A DNA stretch of 64,000 nt, taken from the IMG/VR virus record IMGVR_UViG_3300045135_000898, positions 17,971-81,970 of that record; one strand, given 5' to 3'. Shown here in pieces: positions 38,378-46,696 of this stretch. The DNA comes from a virus. The notes beneath the pieces were generated by a model. That model saw only the letters and a list, made by a program, of their open reading frames with translations. It had not been told where the DNA came from and ran no database searches. The stretch's first letter is position 1; every line of letters begins with the position of its first letter. The position numbers and the translations under genes are program-made.

Positions 38378-38665
38378 CTAGCAAGGATTAAATGGGCCTT
38401 TTAATCGTTCTTGTTGAATTCTATATATAAGCAGATATCCAAGCAAGTCAAGAATAACATCTTCGCCTGCATTGTCTCCACGTTTCAGTCGACTGAGCTT
38501 GTCGTCAATACGAACGTTCAATTGCTCAAGTGCGTCTGACTTTGAAAAGATACGTACAGGGTCCAATGCCGAATCACCGTACGCTTCATTCTTTTTCGTT
38601 AGCAAATTTTCGATTTCAAATAAGACCGAAGCCAATTCACTTTTAAACTTTTCTTGATTATCCAT
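38378..38665 (-). CDS. Nmad1/DUF1599-like protein (95 aa)
   Basis: LLTKKNEAYGDSALDPVRIF, SKSDALEQLNVRIDDKLSRL and DVILDLLGYLLIYRI match the DUF1599 family, also called nucleotide modification associated domain 1. The family is all-helical and linked by others to modified-base pathways. With gene 42 and the glycosyltransferase cassette this phage has several such links, although the gene is far from them. ATG 38665 follows GGAG. It follows the CobS-like gene by ten bases. Confidence 0.75.
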   Translation of the reverse strand: MDNQEKFKSELASVLFEIENLLTKKNEAYGDSALDPVRIFSKSDALEQLNVRIDDKLSRLKRGDNAGEDVILDLLGYLLIYRIQQERLKGPFNPC

Positions 38666-38675
38666 TATATCTCCA

Positions 38676-39836
38676 TTAGTTAAATGCAGCAGAGATGGCG
38701 TCATCGATCGCTGATTCGCGGTCCATGATTTCGCCTTCAACTTCGGTGGTACCTAGGCTGCCATCTACTTTACTATATAAGTCAAGGAATGCTTCCTTAA
38801 CATCGGCGTCGAAACGATTCACACAAAGTTCAACAGCTTTCTTACGATCTTCGAAGATGCTGTACGTCTGTGCGATGTGACATAGACGGCGTGTCGAGAT
38901 TACCTCGTCCACACCACCATCATCGTAGGTCTTACGGATAGTTTCAGACCAAATTGCCAACAACTCTGCAAATTCGTTATCAGTAGCATTAAATTTATCA
39001 AGATGCTTATTGATAATCTTACGCTCAGTTGCAAGAGTTGGATAAGGCTGTTCCATTGTAATGGTAAAACGCTCTAGGAACGCCTCATCGATGATGGTAG
39101 CCGCGATAAAGCGACCGTCTTCAGAGCCACGACCTTTTGTGTTCGCAGTAGCGACCACGTTGAAACCTGGAGCAGGAGTAACCACTTCACCAGTTTTCTT
39201 AATCATTACCGGCTTACCTTCGAGGACGCCCTGCAAGGCCATGATCTTGTTGGAGCCACGATCGATCTCGTCAATTAGAAGCAAAGCACCAGCTTCCATG
39301 GCTTTCACAACAGGACCTTTAGCAAAAACTGTCTCACCTTTAATGAGACGGAAACCGCCTAGCAGGTCGTCCTCGTCGGTCTCAGGAGTAATCTGAACTC
39401 GAACGTACTCACGATTAAGTTTAGCACAAGCTTGCTCAACCATCGTGGTTTTACCGTTACCGCTCAATCCTGAGATGTAAGTCGGATAAAATTGTTTTGA
39501 TCCTACGATCATTTCGATGTCTTTAGAGTTACCCCATGCGACGTAACAGTCATCTTTAGAGGGAACATACACATCTTCGTTCATAACTGATTGTACAGCG
39601 GAAGCCAATGGTTTCTTCTCCTCGGTAATAGGGTTATCTTGACGGAATGCAACTACCGCACCGGCCATGTCATAAACACCACGACGAACCGATGGGAACT
39701 GCTTAACATATTTATAAGCCTCGGCATTACGCATACCGAGAGATTTTGTAACTTCAAGTACATGGCGAGGAGCGAATTCAGTCTGATCCACGAAGCGAGC
39801 CGCGAGTTCAGCAGTGATACGATCAAATGTAGACAT
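38676..39836 (-). CDS. CobS-like MoxR-family AAA+ ATPase (386 aa)
   Basis: N-terminal helical region (1-90), then the AAA+ core: Walker A SGLSGNGKTTMVEQ (about 122-135), Walker B AGALLLIDEIDRG, sensor FNVVATANTKGRG and arginine-finger DEAFLERFTITME. This subfamily (CobS, MoxR, NorQ, RavA) normally works with a VWA-domain partner to insert metals or remodel proteins. Such a partner is encoded upstream at 40262-42385. Own early promoter 39871-39899. CobS-like genes are common in cyanophages, but cobalamin synthesis itself is not implied. Confidence 0.88.
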   Translation of the reverse strand: MSTFDRITAELAARFVDQTEFAPRHVLEVTKSLGMRNAEAYKYVKQFPSVRRGVYDMAGAVVAFRQDNPITEEKKPLASAVQSVMNEDVYVPSKDDCYVAWGNSKDIEMIVGSKQFYPTYISGLSGNGKTTMVEQACAKLNREYVRVQITPETDEDDLLGGFRLIKGETVFAKGPVVKAMEAGALLLIDEIDRGSNKIMALQGVLEGKPVMIKKTGEVVTPAPGFNVVATANTKGRGSEDGRFIAATIIDEAFLERFTITMEQPYPTLATERKIINKHLDKFNATDNEFAELLAIWSETIRKTYDDGGVDEVISTRRLCHIAQTYSIFEDRKKAVELCVNRFDADVKEAFLDLYSKVDGSLGTTEVEGEIMDRESAIDDAISAAFN

Positions 39837-39870
39837 AATGTAATCCTCAGTTTTTCAAATTGATAGGGCT

Positions 39871-39899
39871 ATTATACCCCATCTCAATCATAATGTAAA
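39871..39899 (-). promoter_or_regulatory. Early promoter for the CobS-like gene
   Basis: TTTACA (39899-39894), 17-base spacer, TATAAT (39876-39871), followed by AGCCCTATCAA. Confidence 0.75.
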
Positions 39900-39938
39900 T
39901 AGTTTTGTTAGAATAATTTGTTCTAACAGAGAAGGTTT

Positions 39939-40160
39939 TTATACCTCCTCGATGAAGTCCTCGGCAGGAGTATAACCAAGTTGTTCAGTAAGTTCGGTGA
40001 TGTAATGAATGTTATCAGAAGAAAAGCGGTAAAGAGGATTGCCGCCGCCTGGGCCAAATTCTTTAATAAGTTCAGCGATACAGCCGTGATCTTCAGCGAA
40101 TTGTTTTACAGCAGAAAAAGAAGTTTCAGCAGTAATGTCAAGATAAGCAGTGTAAGTCAT
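39939..40160 (-). CDS. Small hypothetical protein between the ATPase and VWA genes (73 aa)
   Basis: MTYTAYLDITAETSFSAVKQ, EDHGCIAELIKEFGPGGGNP and YRFSSDNIHYITELTEQLG give an alpha/beta ferredoxin-like pattern. No family recognised. ATG 40160 follows AAGGAA; the frame is open further upstream but lacks a better start. It is a separate unit with its own early promoter (40192-40220). Confidence 0.6.
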   Translation of the reverse strand: MTYTAYLDITAETSFSAVKQFAEDHGCIAELIKEFGPGGGNPLYRFSSDNIHYITELTEQLGYTPAEDFIEEV

Positions 40161-40191
40161 GTGCGATTCCTTTTGTTTAATTGATGGAGCT

Positions 40192-40220
40192 ATTATACCC
40201 CACCATCTGCTACTTGTAAA
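40192..40220 (-). promoter_or_regulatory. Early promoter for the 73-aa gene
   Basis: TTTACA (40220-40215), 17-base spacer, TATAAT (40197-40192), with a long A-tract (GTGAAAAAAAATG) upstream. Confidence 0.75.
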
Positions 40221-40261
40221 CATTTTTTTTCACCTTTTTAGAACTTTGAGGAATAACCTTA

Positions 40262-42385
40262 TTACGCTACGGCCTGAGCAAATTGTACGGCCATTGCGCG
40301 GTTACCTTTTTTCGATTTAGCGAACTTCTTGAATGCTCGAGCGATATCGCCTTTCTTAGCATTATCCTTGACATCAAACTCATCGTCAATAGCATCCTGA
40401 CGACCGTCAAGAACGAAGTAAGTATCATAGCCGATGGCACCAACCTGGGCAACCTTCTTATCACGAAGTTCTTTACGGATTTCAGAGTATTCATTGTAAA
40501 AGCGGTGGCGAATATCACGAAGGTTATTAATGATAAAGTAACCTACAATGTTAATACCACTCTTACGCATACACTCAAGAATTTCCTTAGTACCTGCAGA
40601 ACGGCTATGACGCTTGATTTTAACATTTTTGTTATTCATACGAAGAATGATATCGTTGTAGCCATAACTGCCATTACCAACAACGTCCAACCAACCGCCT
40701 TCACCATCCGTAATTGTAACTAGGTTGATCTTCTGAACTGCATTCTTACCTTTAAACTCTTTAATAAGTTCATTCATAATGATAAGAGTTTCATTCAGAG
40801 GAGTACCACCAAGCGCGTCGATATCCGACATGAATGGCATTGACCAACGATCACGGCTATAAGCAACGTACAAAGATTGGGCTGCTGCTGTGAAATCAGT
40901 CTTGTTCATAGTAGAAGATAACTGCTGTACAAGATTCAGTGAACTACAGTTAATTTCACCGTCTTTCTGATTCAGATTTTCGTGTTGGTTTTTCCATGAA
41001 TTAGTCGTAAATGAGTAAATCTCAAATGGGATACCAACTTTACGACAGAACATAGCAAGAACGATTGCTTGGTCGATAACATTACGAAGTACGTCTTGCA
41101 TAGAACCGCTGAAGTCAATTACAGCAACCAAGCCGTGGTTCTTAGCATCAGCAAGTGTAGTTGAACGAAGGAACAAATCATCATTGAACTTGTATGAATG
41201 TAGTTTAGTTACGTCAAGTGAACCTGATTTTGAAGTTTTAGCACGAGCATGTTGGAATGCAGCTTTACGCATTTCAAACTCTTTAGCCATAGTGTTAACG
41301 GTTTTCTTAGATTCATCCATGAAATTGTTAAACTCGTTAACGGCTTCTTCATACTGATTAGCAACATAGCGATCCGTTGCGATAACCGAAGAAACGTGTT
41401 CACGTCGCATAGCTACCGCTTCTTTAGCAGGAACCAATACGTTTTTGATAGTTTCTTTTGAAATACCAATAGTAACAGTAGGTAGATCACCACGTCCGTT
41501 TGTTTCAAGCAGCTCTTCTTCTTTTTCACGGAAAGCGTTATCAGTCATAACTTCATCGATATTGCCATCTTGACCAGCCGATTTAATTGGCTCTGACTTA
41601 GATTCTTCTTTTACTTCATCATTATTATCAGCAGGAGCTGTATCTTTTCCAAAATCTTCAGACTTATTTTCTGAACCTTCGTCTTGTTTGGAGTTGCTCT
41701 CAGCTTTGCTGCTTTCATCCTGACTTTCGTCGTTAGATTCAACTTCAACTTCAGTGTCTCCACTTGAAGGTGTAAAATCATCGTCATCACCCGATTCTTG
41801 AACCGACGGAGCTTCTCCTGGGTTACAACATTCATCTTTCTTTTTCTCCTTCAACCATTCGTAGATAGTTGCACAAGCTTCAAGTACTTCTTCAAATGTG
41901 GTAGGACTTGTAGCAATTTTTACGTAATCAAGCTCTTCAGCTGTAAATGGAACATCCATAAGATCACGAGCTTTAGCTTTAATGTTAAGACGATCCATGA
42001 AACCTAGAGATTCCATAGGACGATCAGCTGTACCAAAGAAATCACGTTCGATCAATTCCATGTAACCACGCTTAAATGAACCTTTTAGCCCAGGGTATTT
42101 AGCCTGCACCAAACGTTCAATACGGATATCTTCAATGATATTGATATATGAGCGAGGGAAGTCGTATGACTTGTCAGATTCGTGCCATCCTTCAGAAGGC
42201 GTATAAAGGGCGTGGCCTACCTCATGTCCTGTAAGTAGGTCTTCAAGGTCTTTGCCGATTTCCTTCCAAATCGGCATGTATAGTACACGATTTACGACAT
42301 CGAATGCTGCCGTACGAGTACCTTTGTATACTACATCTATATTTTCAGTGGCAAGTAGTTTGGCTAATACAGAAGTACGAGACAT
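40262..42385 (-). CDS. Zincin-like / VWA-domain protein, CobT-like (707 aa)
   Basis: Residues 50-65 hold LTGHEVGHALYTP (H54, E55, H58: zinc-peptidase type), followed by NIIEDIRIERL, where the second Glu may be a ligand. A long acidic, serine-rich linker (about 190-270) follows. The C-terminal VWA domain has the metal-ion adhesion motif VIDFSGSMQD near residue 423, with threonine and aspartate contacts further on. It looks like an adaptor/peptidase partner for the MoxR-type ATPase at 38676-39836. Target unknown. Own early promoter 42411-42439. Confidence 0.85.
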   Translation of the reverse strand: MSRTSVLAKLLATENIDVVYKGTRTAAFDVVNRVLYMPIWKEIGKDLEDLLTGHEVGHALYTPSEGWHESDKSYDFPRSYINIIEDIRIERLVQAKYPGLKGSFKRGYMELIERDFFGTADRPMESLGFMDRLNIKAKARDLMDVPFTAEELDYVKIATSPTTFEEVLEACATIYEWLKEKKKDECCNPGEAPSVQESGDDDDFTPSSGDTEVEVESNDESQDESSKAESNSKQDEGSENKSEDFGKDTAPADNNDEVKEESKSEPIKSAGQDGNIDEVMTDNAFREKEEELLETNGRGDLPTVTIGISKETIKNVLVPAKEAVAMRREHVSSVIATDRYVANQYEEAVNEFNNFMDESKKTVNTMAKEFEMRKAAFQHARAKTSKSGSLDVTKLHSYKFNDDLFLRSTTLADAKNHGLVAVIDFSGSMQDVLRNVIDQAIVLAMFCRKVGIPFEIYSFTTNSWKNQHENLNQKDGEINCSSLNLVQQLSSTMNKTDFTAAAQSLYVAYSRDRWSMPFMSDIDALGGTPLNETLIIMNELIKEFKGKNAVQKINLVTITDGEGGWLDVVGNGSYGYNDIILRMNNKNVKIKRHSRSAGTKEILECMRKSGINIVGYFIINNLRDIRHRFYNEYSEIRKELRDKKVAQVGAIGYDTYFVLDGRQDAIDDEFDVKDNAKKGDIARAFKKFAKSKKGNRAMAVQFAQAVA

Positions 42386-42410
42386 ATGATTTCCTCCATT
42401 TGATAGAGCT

Positions 42411-42439
42411 ATTATATCTATAGTTTCGCCTTCTGTATA
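42411..42439 (-). promoter_or_regulatory. Early promoter for the zincin/VWA gene
   Basis: TATACA (42439-42434), 17-base spacer, TATAAT (42416-42411), followed by AGCTCTATCAAATGG. Confidence 0.7.
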
Positions 42440-42496
42440 TAGCCAGAGTGAAAAAAGTTAGAATATTTAGGAATATCCTTAGAACTTTCAGGAATA

Positions 42497-44215
42497 TCAG
42501 GCTGACATAACGCTAAAATTATGTTCCTTCTTGAACTCGATTTTTGATCTAAACTTACCTTCAAGTAGGTCGCCTTTGTGAGAAATAACAAACACGTTAC
42601 TATCATCACCAAAGGTGCTAAGAATCTTTAGAAGGTTATCAACACCATCATGGTCTAGACTTGAGTCGAATGTTTCATCAAGAATCAGTAAGTTCGTATT
42701 GGTTGAGTTTTTCATACGAGCAATCTGACGCCATGCAAACAAAAGACTAAGGTCAATACGCTGCTTTTCGCCTTCAGAAAAAGAAGCATAGTTAAAAGCA
42801 TCGCGATGACGAGACTTGATTGTTTCATTGAAGTTTTCATCAAGATGGAATGCCACGAAGAAATCCATAACCTGAAGATACTGATTGATCAACTTGTTCA
42901 TTACAGGCAAGTATTCTTTAATGATCTTAGTCTTAATGCCAGTATCTTTTAGCATTTCAGATGCAGCATCATTATAGGCACGGTCTTCAAGTAATGCAAG
43001 TTTCTTTTCAGTAAGTGTATCACGATCTTCCATCATCGCAGTCAAATCTTCCGATGCTTTCTTGGCATCACCTGTAGTCGAAGATAAATTAGAAATGTCG
43101 GATTCAATTTCAACGATTTCAGATTGGATGCGAGCAATGTCTCGGTTATTCGCATTCATATCATTCTGCGTATCTTTTAGCTTTTGGTTATGTTCTTCAA
43201 GATCGCCGACTTTAGCGCCAATTTCATTCAATTCAATACGTGCTTTATCCATAACCTCAGACAGATCTTTAGCACGAGTCTTAGAGTCGGTGAGACGCTC
43301 TTCTTTTAGCTCTTCAGTCAATTCTTGATGACAAGTTGGACAATGATCGTTATCTTCAAAGAATTTAGCTTCTTCAGCAATCATACGCATCTTTTGTTTA
43401 AACTGACCGTTATACTCAACCATCTTATTATATTTTCGTTGAGTGATACGCAGGTTTTGGAGTACGTCTTCTTGATGCTGTTCAAGATAACTTGAAAGAT
43501 CGATGTTTTGCTGCTGCAGCTCAAGGATCGTTGCTTGCAACTCGTCAATCTTAGCTGTCTTTTGACGTACTTGCTCTTCATTCAAATCAGTAATGTCTTT
43601 AAGGTACTTGCGTTGAATACCAATCTTTTCTTTAATTACATCGATTTGATATGTTGCATCAGTAATCTGTTCTTTAAGCTTGGCTGCCTTTTCCCTAAGA
43701 ACTTGGTTCATTTTTGAAAAAATACCAATGTCAAGTAGATCCTCAATTACAGCACGACGAGTATGCGCAGGTAGTTGCATAAATGGAATAAAAGATGAAC
43801 TACCAAGAACCACGATCTGATGGAATGACTTATGATTAAGCTTCAGGATATTCTGCTCAAGGTACTTTTGGTAATCCTTTGCCGCAGCTGATTGGTTAAT
43901 CATATTACCATTCTGATAAATCTCAAATTTGTTTGGCTTCATACCACGAACAACTTTGAACTGATGGCTACCAATTTCAAATTCGACTTCAACAACACTT
44001 TGTTTGTTATTAATTGAGTTGACAAGCTGAGGTTTGTTAACTGCACGGTGTGGTTTACCAAACAAAGCAAATGACAGCGCATCAAGCATTGTCGATTTAC
44101 CTGCTCCGTTATGTCCAACAATAAGAGTAGTTGGTGAACGATCTAACTGGATTTCAGTGAACTTGTTACCAGTACTTAGGAAGTTCTTATAGCGAAGATG
44201 ACGAAATGTAATCAT
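42497..44215 (-). CDS. 46: Recombination nuclease subunit, Rad50/SbcC-like (T4 gp46)
   Basis: 572 aa SMC-type ATPase. Walker A IVGHNGAGKSTMLDALSF (about 32-49), coiled coils on both sides of a zinc hook CPTCHQE (near 292), signature FSEGEKQRIDLSLLF and Walker B LLILDETFDSSLD at the end. With gp47 it resects DNA ends for recombination and host DNA breakdown. ATG 44215 overlaps the preceding stop (TAATG) and follows GAGGAAG. Confidence 0.97.
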   Translation of the reverse strand: MITFRHLRYKNFLSTGNKFTEIQLDRSPTTLIVGHNGAGKSTMLDALSFALFGKPHRAVNKPQLVNSINNKQSVVEVEFEIGSHQFKVVRGMKPNKFEIYQNGNMINQSAAAKDYQKYLEQNILKLNHKSFHQIVVLGSSSFIPFMQLPAHTRRAVIEDLLDIGIFSKMNQVLREKAAKLKEQITDATYQIDVIKEKIGIQRKYLKDITDLNEEQVRQKTAKIDELQATILELQQQNIDLSSYLEQHQEDVLQNLRITQRKYNKMVEYNGQFKQKMRMIAEEAKFFEDNDHCPTCHQELTEELKEERLTDSKTRAKDLSEVMDKARIELNEIGAKVGDLEEHNQKLKDTQNDMNANNRDIARIQSEIVEIESDISNLSSTTGDAKKASEDLTAMMEDRDTLTEKKLALLEDRAYNDAASEMLKDTGIKTKIIKEYLPVMNKLINQYLQVMDFFVAFHLDENFNETIKSRHRDAFNYASFSEGEKQRIDLSLLFAWRQIARMKNSTNTNLLILDETFDSSLDHDGVDNLLKILSTFGDDSNVFVISHKGDLLEGKFRSKIEFKKEHNFSVMSA

Positions 44216-44478
44216 TAGCACTTCCTCAATACATTAAGCTCGGCCGTTACACGATAACGCATACGCTCGTAATCGCGCTCTTTGTTAATGATTACCACTT
44301 TCTGATCAATAAGCATTTTGGCCAATTCATGAACCATTTTATCTCTAAGCATGGCACCAGCATCACCAGCACCCATATGTGCTAATTCAATATCATTAAT
44401 CCATACGTCTGTCGCAAACCCGTCGCATTCCCACAGGCCATTACGATATTCAATTTTCGATCCAGGTTTAAAACTCAT
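44215..44478 (-). CDS. Small protein between 47 and 46 (87 aa)
   Basis: MSFKPGSKIEYRNGLWECDG, INDIELAHMGAGDAGAMLRD and KVVIINKERDYERMRYRVTA: a small alpha/beta protein, no family recognised. It is coupled on both sides by one-base overlaps with genes 47 and 46, so it may be made in step with the nuclease. T4 also has small genes at this place, but no similarity is evident. Confidence 0.68.
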   Translation of the reverse strand: MSFKPGSKIEYRNGLWECDGFATDVWINDIELAHMGAGDAGAMLRDKMVHELAKMLIDQKVVIINKERDYERMRYRVTAELNVLRKC

Positions 44479-45539
44479 TATGCAATCTCCATATTTGACG
44501 CTTCAGTAAATAACGTACGCATTAGTACTTTCATCTTATCTTTATCAAGGTCAGTCTCAACAGCCTCAACGTAAGAATCAAGCAACGATGGCGTATCCTC
44601 TACCGAGATACTTTCATCTTCAACGTTTTCGCCCAAGAACTCAGAAAAAGTTTCAGCAATTTTCAATTCATGAGTATCAACATTTTGTAAGCGGTCAATA
44701 AACTTATCAAAAGAATACGGATCCGACTTCTTAACAACAACCACCTTAACGAATTTGTCTTTAACTGATTCAACGTCGTATGTACTATAATCGTTTTCTT
44801 CGTCGTTGTAAACAATCTTTTCAAACATAGTGATTGGATTGCGTACAGGAGTCAATTCACGTGTTTCAGTATCAAAAACATGGAAGTACTTAGGGTCGTC
44901 AGCATCAGCCCAGGTAAATTCCATTTGAGATCCAAGGTAGCGAATGTTGCCTTCTTCAGATGCAGTGTGGAAATGACCTGACCAAACATGCTCAAATCTT
45001 GATAGTACGCTTGCATCCATGCCGTGCATGTTCTTAACGCCTTTCATAAGATCAAACCCAGCAAGCTCAAAGTGGCCACCAAGAATTGACGCCTTACAGT
45101 TTTTAAGGAACTTCATGGAGTCGGTATAGTTCTCATTATTGATCCAAGGAATAAGAGCAATTGAACAACCATCGTAATCCATTACTCGTGGTTCCATAAT
45201 AATGTTAACATTGCCTGTGTAATAACCAAGTAGCTCTTTAAGCGAACATAAATCATTAGTGTTTTTGTAAAATACGTCATGGTTACCTGGGATAATATCC
45301 ATGGTAATACCTTCACGTTTTAGTACGTCAAGAAACACTTTACGGTTATGGTTCAATGCTTTAAAGTTTACATATTTACGATGTTCATAATAATCGCCCA
45401 GGTGGATAATGGTTTTGATACCATGTTCCTTTAGGTATGGAAAGAAGACATCCGAATAAAACGCCTCCTGATAGTTCATAAACACTTCAGAGCTGTTACG
45501 TGCTCCACAGTGAGTATCATTCAAAATCGCAATTTTCAT
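44478..45539 (-). CDS. 47: Recombination endonuclease subunit, Mre11/SbcD-like (T4 gp47)
   Basis: 353 aa metallophosphoesterase: ILNDTHCG (motif I), IIHLGDYYEHRKYVNF (motif II), IIPGNHDVF (motif III), ILGGHFEL and WSGHFHT (later His motifs). The C-terminal capping domain follows. It partners gp46. It overlaps gene 55 start-to-stop by one base. Confidence 0.97.
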   Translation of the reverse strand: MKIAILNDTHCGARNSSEVFMNYQEAFYSDVFFPYLKEHGIKTIIHLGDYYEHRKYVNFKALNHNRKVFLDVLKREGITMDIIPGNHDVFYKNTNDLCSLKELLGYYTGNVNIIMEPRVMDYDGCSIALIPWINNENYTDSMKFLKNCKASILGGHFELAGFDLMKGVKNMHGMDASVLSRFEHVWSGHFHTASEEGNIRYLGSQMEFTWADADDPKYFHVFDTETRELTPVRNPITMFEKIVYNDEENDYSTYDVESVKDKFVKVVVVKKSDPYSFDKFIDRLQNVDTHELKIAETFSEFLGENVEDESISVEDTPSLLDSYVEAVETDLDKDKMKVLMRTLFTEASNMEIA

Positions 45540-46126
45540 TAACCAAGTTCTCCAAAGAACAACTCAAGACCTTCTGGGTTGCTCTTATCTTCTTTCTTTT
45601 CGTATTTAGCGAATTCTTTAATTACACGGTCTTGGTCGTGTACTCGTTCAATGCGTGATCTCAATTCATCGACAAATGCGTATTCATCACCTGCTTCATA
45701 TCCATTTTCATCTTGGACTGTAAAGAAGTCTTCGTATCCACCTTTCTCAATGAATTTAAATTTTACGTCCTGCTGTTTCTTTTCCTTTTGGATTCGACGT
45801 AAGAACGCGTAATATGAGATCTGCGTAAAATACGCAAATGCATTTGGTAGACCAGTACGAGTTGCCTTCTCAATGTCATAGTTCATGATTGCCTTAAGAC
45901 TATTTTCAACAGCATCCATCACCATCTCTTCACGGTATGTGTACCTAATGAAGTTAGACTTGTATGATAGACCTTCTGCAATCTTAAGAAAACACTCAGC
46001 TATGTAATCTGGAATGATAGGAACAACTTCGTCTTTATCTTTAGCTTCGTTGACTGACTTGACGTAATCGCAAACTGCCAATGAGAACTCTTTATTGTTG
46101 ACGTAATGTGGTTTATCTTTTGCCAT
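45539..46126 (-). CDS. 55: Late-promoter sigma factor (T4 gp55)
   Basis: 195 aa minimal sigma factor that directs host RNA polymerase to TATAAATA promoters. HYVNNKEFSLAVCDYVKSV, IAEGLSYKSNFIRYTYREEM and LPNAFAYFTQISYYAFLRRI match T4 gp55 regions. The C-terminus GLELFFGELG corresponds to the T4 gp55 clamp-binding tail (SLDFLYEAND). It explains the many late boxes before structural genes. Own early promoter 46160-46188. Confidence 0.95.
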   Translation of the reverse strand: MAKDKPHYVNNKEFSLAVCDYVKSVNEAKDKDEVVPIIPDYIAECFLKIAEGLSYKSNFIRYTYREEMVMDAVENSLKAIMNYDIEKATRTGLPNAFAYFTQISYYAFLRRIQKEKKQQDVKFKFIEKGGYEDFFTVQDENGYEAGDEYAFVDELRSRIERVHDQDRVIKEFAKYEKKEDKSNPEGLELFFGELG

Positions 46127-46159
46127 AATTTAACACCTAAGGTTTTACTGTGTACTATT

Positions 46160-46188
46160 ATTATACTATAGTCTTCGCTAAATGTAAA
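46160..46188 (-). promoter_or_regulatory. Early promoter for the 55/47/46 operon
   Basis: TTTACA (46188-46183), 17-base spacer, TATAAT (46165-46160). It lies back to back with the plus-strand promoter at 46222-46250. Confidence 0.75.
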
Positions 46189-46221
46189 TAGAAAAAAGTT
46201 AAAAAAATATGAAAAAAACTA

Positions 46222-46250
46222 TTTACATAATGATGTTTATGTGTTATAAT
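46222..46250 (+). promoter_or_regulatory. Plus-strand sigma70-like promoter against all genes (copy B)
   Basis: TTTACA (46222-46227), 17-base spacer, TATAAT (46245-46250), with A-rich upstream tract. Divergent from the gene 55 promoter. It would read antisense into the Sm-like gene and uvsW. Confidence 0.65.
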
Positions 46251-46281
46251 AGATTAACGATCTGGGGGAAGGTAGATATAC
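46245..46281 (+). repeat. 37-base exact repeat, copy B
   Basis: Identical to 3522-3558. Downstream, ATGGCC-GAA-GGCCAT followed by TTTATTA (46292-46313) could end a plus-strand RNA of roughly 50-60 bases; read on the minus strand the same bases give GGCC-TTCG-GGCC after the Sm-like gene. Confidence 0.9.
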
Positions 46282-46309
46282 AACCAAAGGTATGGCCGAA
46301 GGCCATTTA

Positions 46310-46696
46310 TTAGTGTATAGTAGTATCGGTATTTGGAGTGTCAGGAATAGGATCTTCTTCAGGTTCTAATTTATCTATATCCTGTTGAGCAAGCGAGATT
46401 AACGCTTTAAGGTATTGTTCCTTTGCGTCTAATTCAAGTGTAGCGAATGCAACGATGTTGGACTTTTGAATGGACACCAAATTACGAACAGCCATTGGCA
46501 TCCATTCTTTAAACGTGTACGTGAACAAACCATCTTCAGTAGCGTACTCTCGTAGAGCCAAAGGCTCTTCAATTAGCATAACTGATTCATCTGTCTTATT
46601 ACGATTAATGATAGCAAAGACTTCATCTCCACTTGTGAGCTTAAGGTGCATTACCTTTAAAGCCTTTGCCTCTTCACGTATCAGTTCATCACTCAT
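46310..46696 (-). CDS. Sm-like fold phage protein, paralogue of 31382-31669 (128 aa)
   Basis: HLKLTSGDEVFAIINRN, VMLIEEPLALREYA, TFKEWMPMAVRNLVSIQKSN and AKEQYLKALISL follow the same order as the 95-aa protein near polymerase, with an added N-terminal helix and an acidic, proline-rich tail (LEPEEDPIPDTPNTD). Putative RNA-binding Sm-type beta fold. It overlaps uvsW by four bases. The two copies lie beside DNA polymerase and beside the late sigma/uvsW genes respectively. Confidence 0.65.
   Translation of the reverse strand: MSDELIREEAKALKVMHLKLTSGDEVFAIINRNKTDESVMLIEEPLALREYATEDGLFTYTFKEWMPMAVRNLVSIQKSNIVAFATLELDAKEQYLKALISLAQQDIDKLEPEEDPIPDTPNTDTTIH

Noticed and set aside
40283-40723. Plus-strand open frame of 146 codons
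   Set aside because: Mirror of the zincin/VWA gene; no promoter, ribosome site or family features. The same applies to the other long plus-strand frames, for example 29358-29774 and 39061-39396.
42460-42500. Paired AGGAATATC words at the end of gene 46
   Set aside because: Two short AT-rich direct repeats; not enough length or symmetry to call an operator.
46291-46368. 25-codon plus-strand frame downstream of the repeat
   Set aside because: Its ATG has AAAGG only one base ahead, and the equivalent frame is absent after the first copy of the repeat, so the repeat does not look like a shared protein leader.
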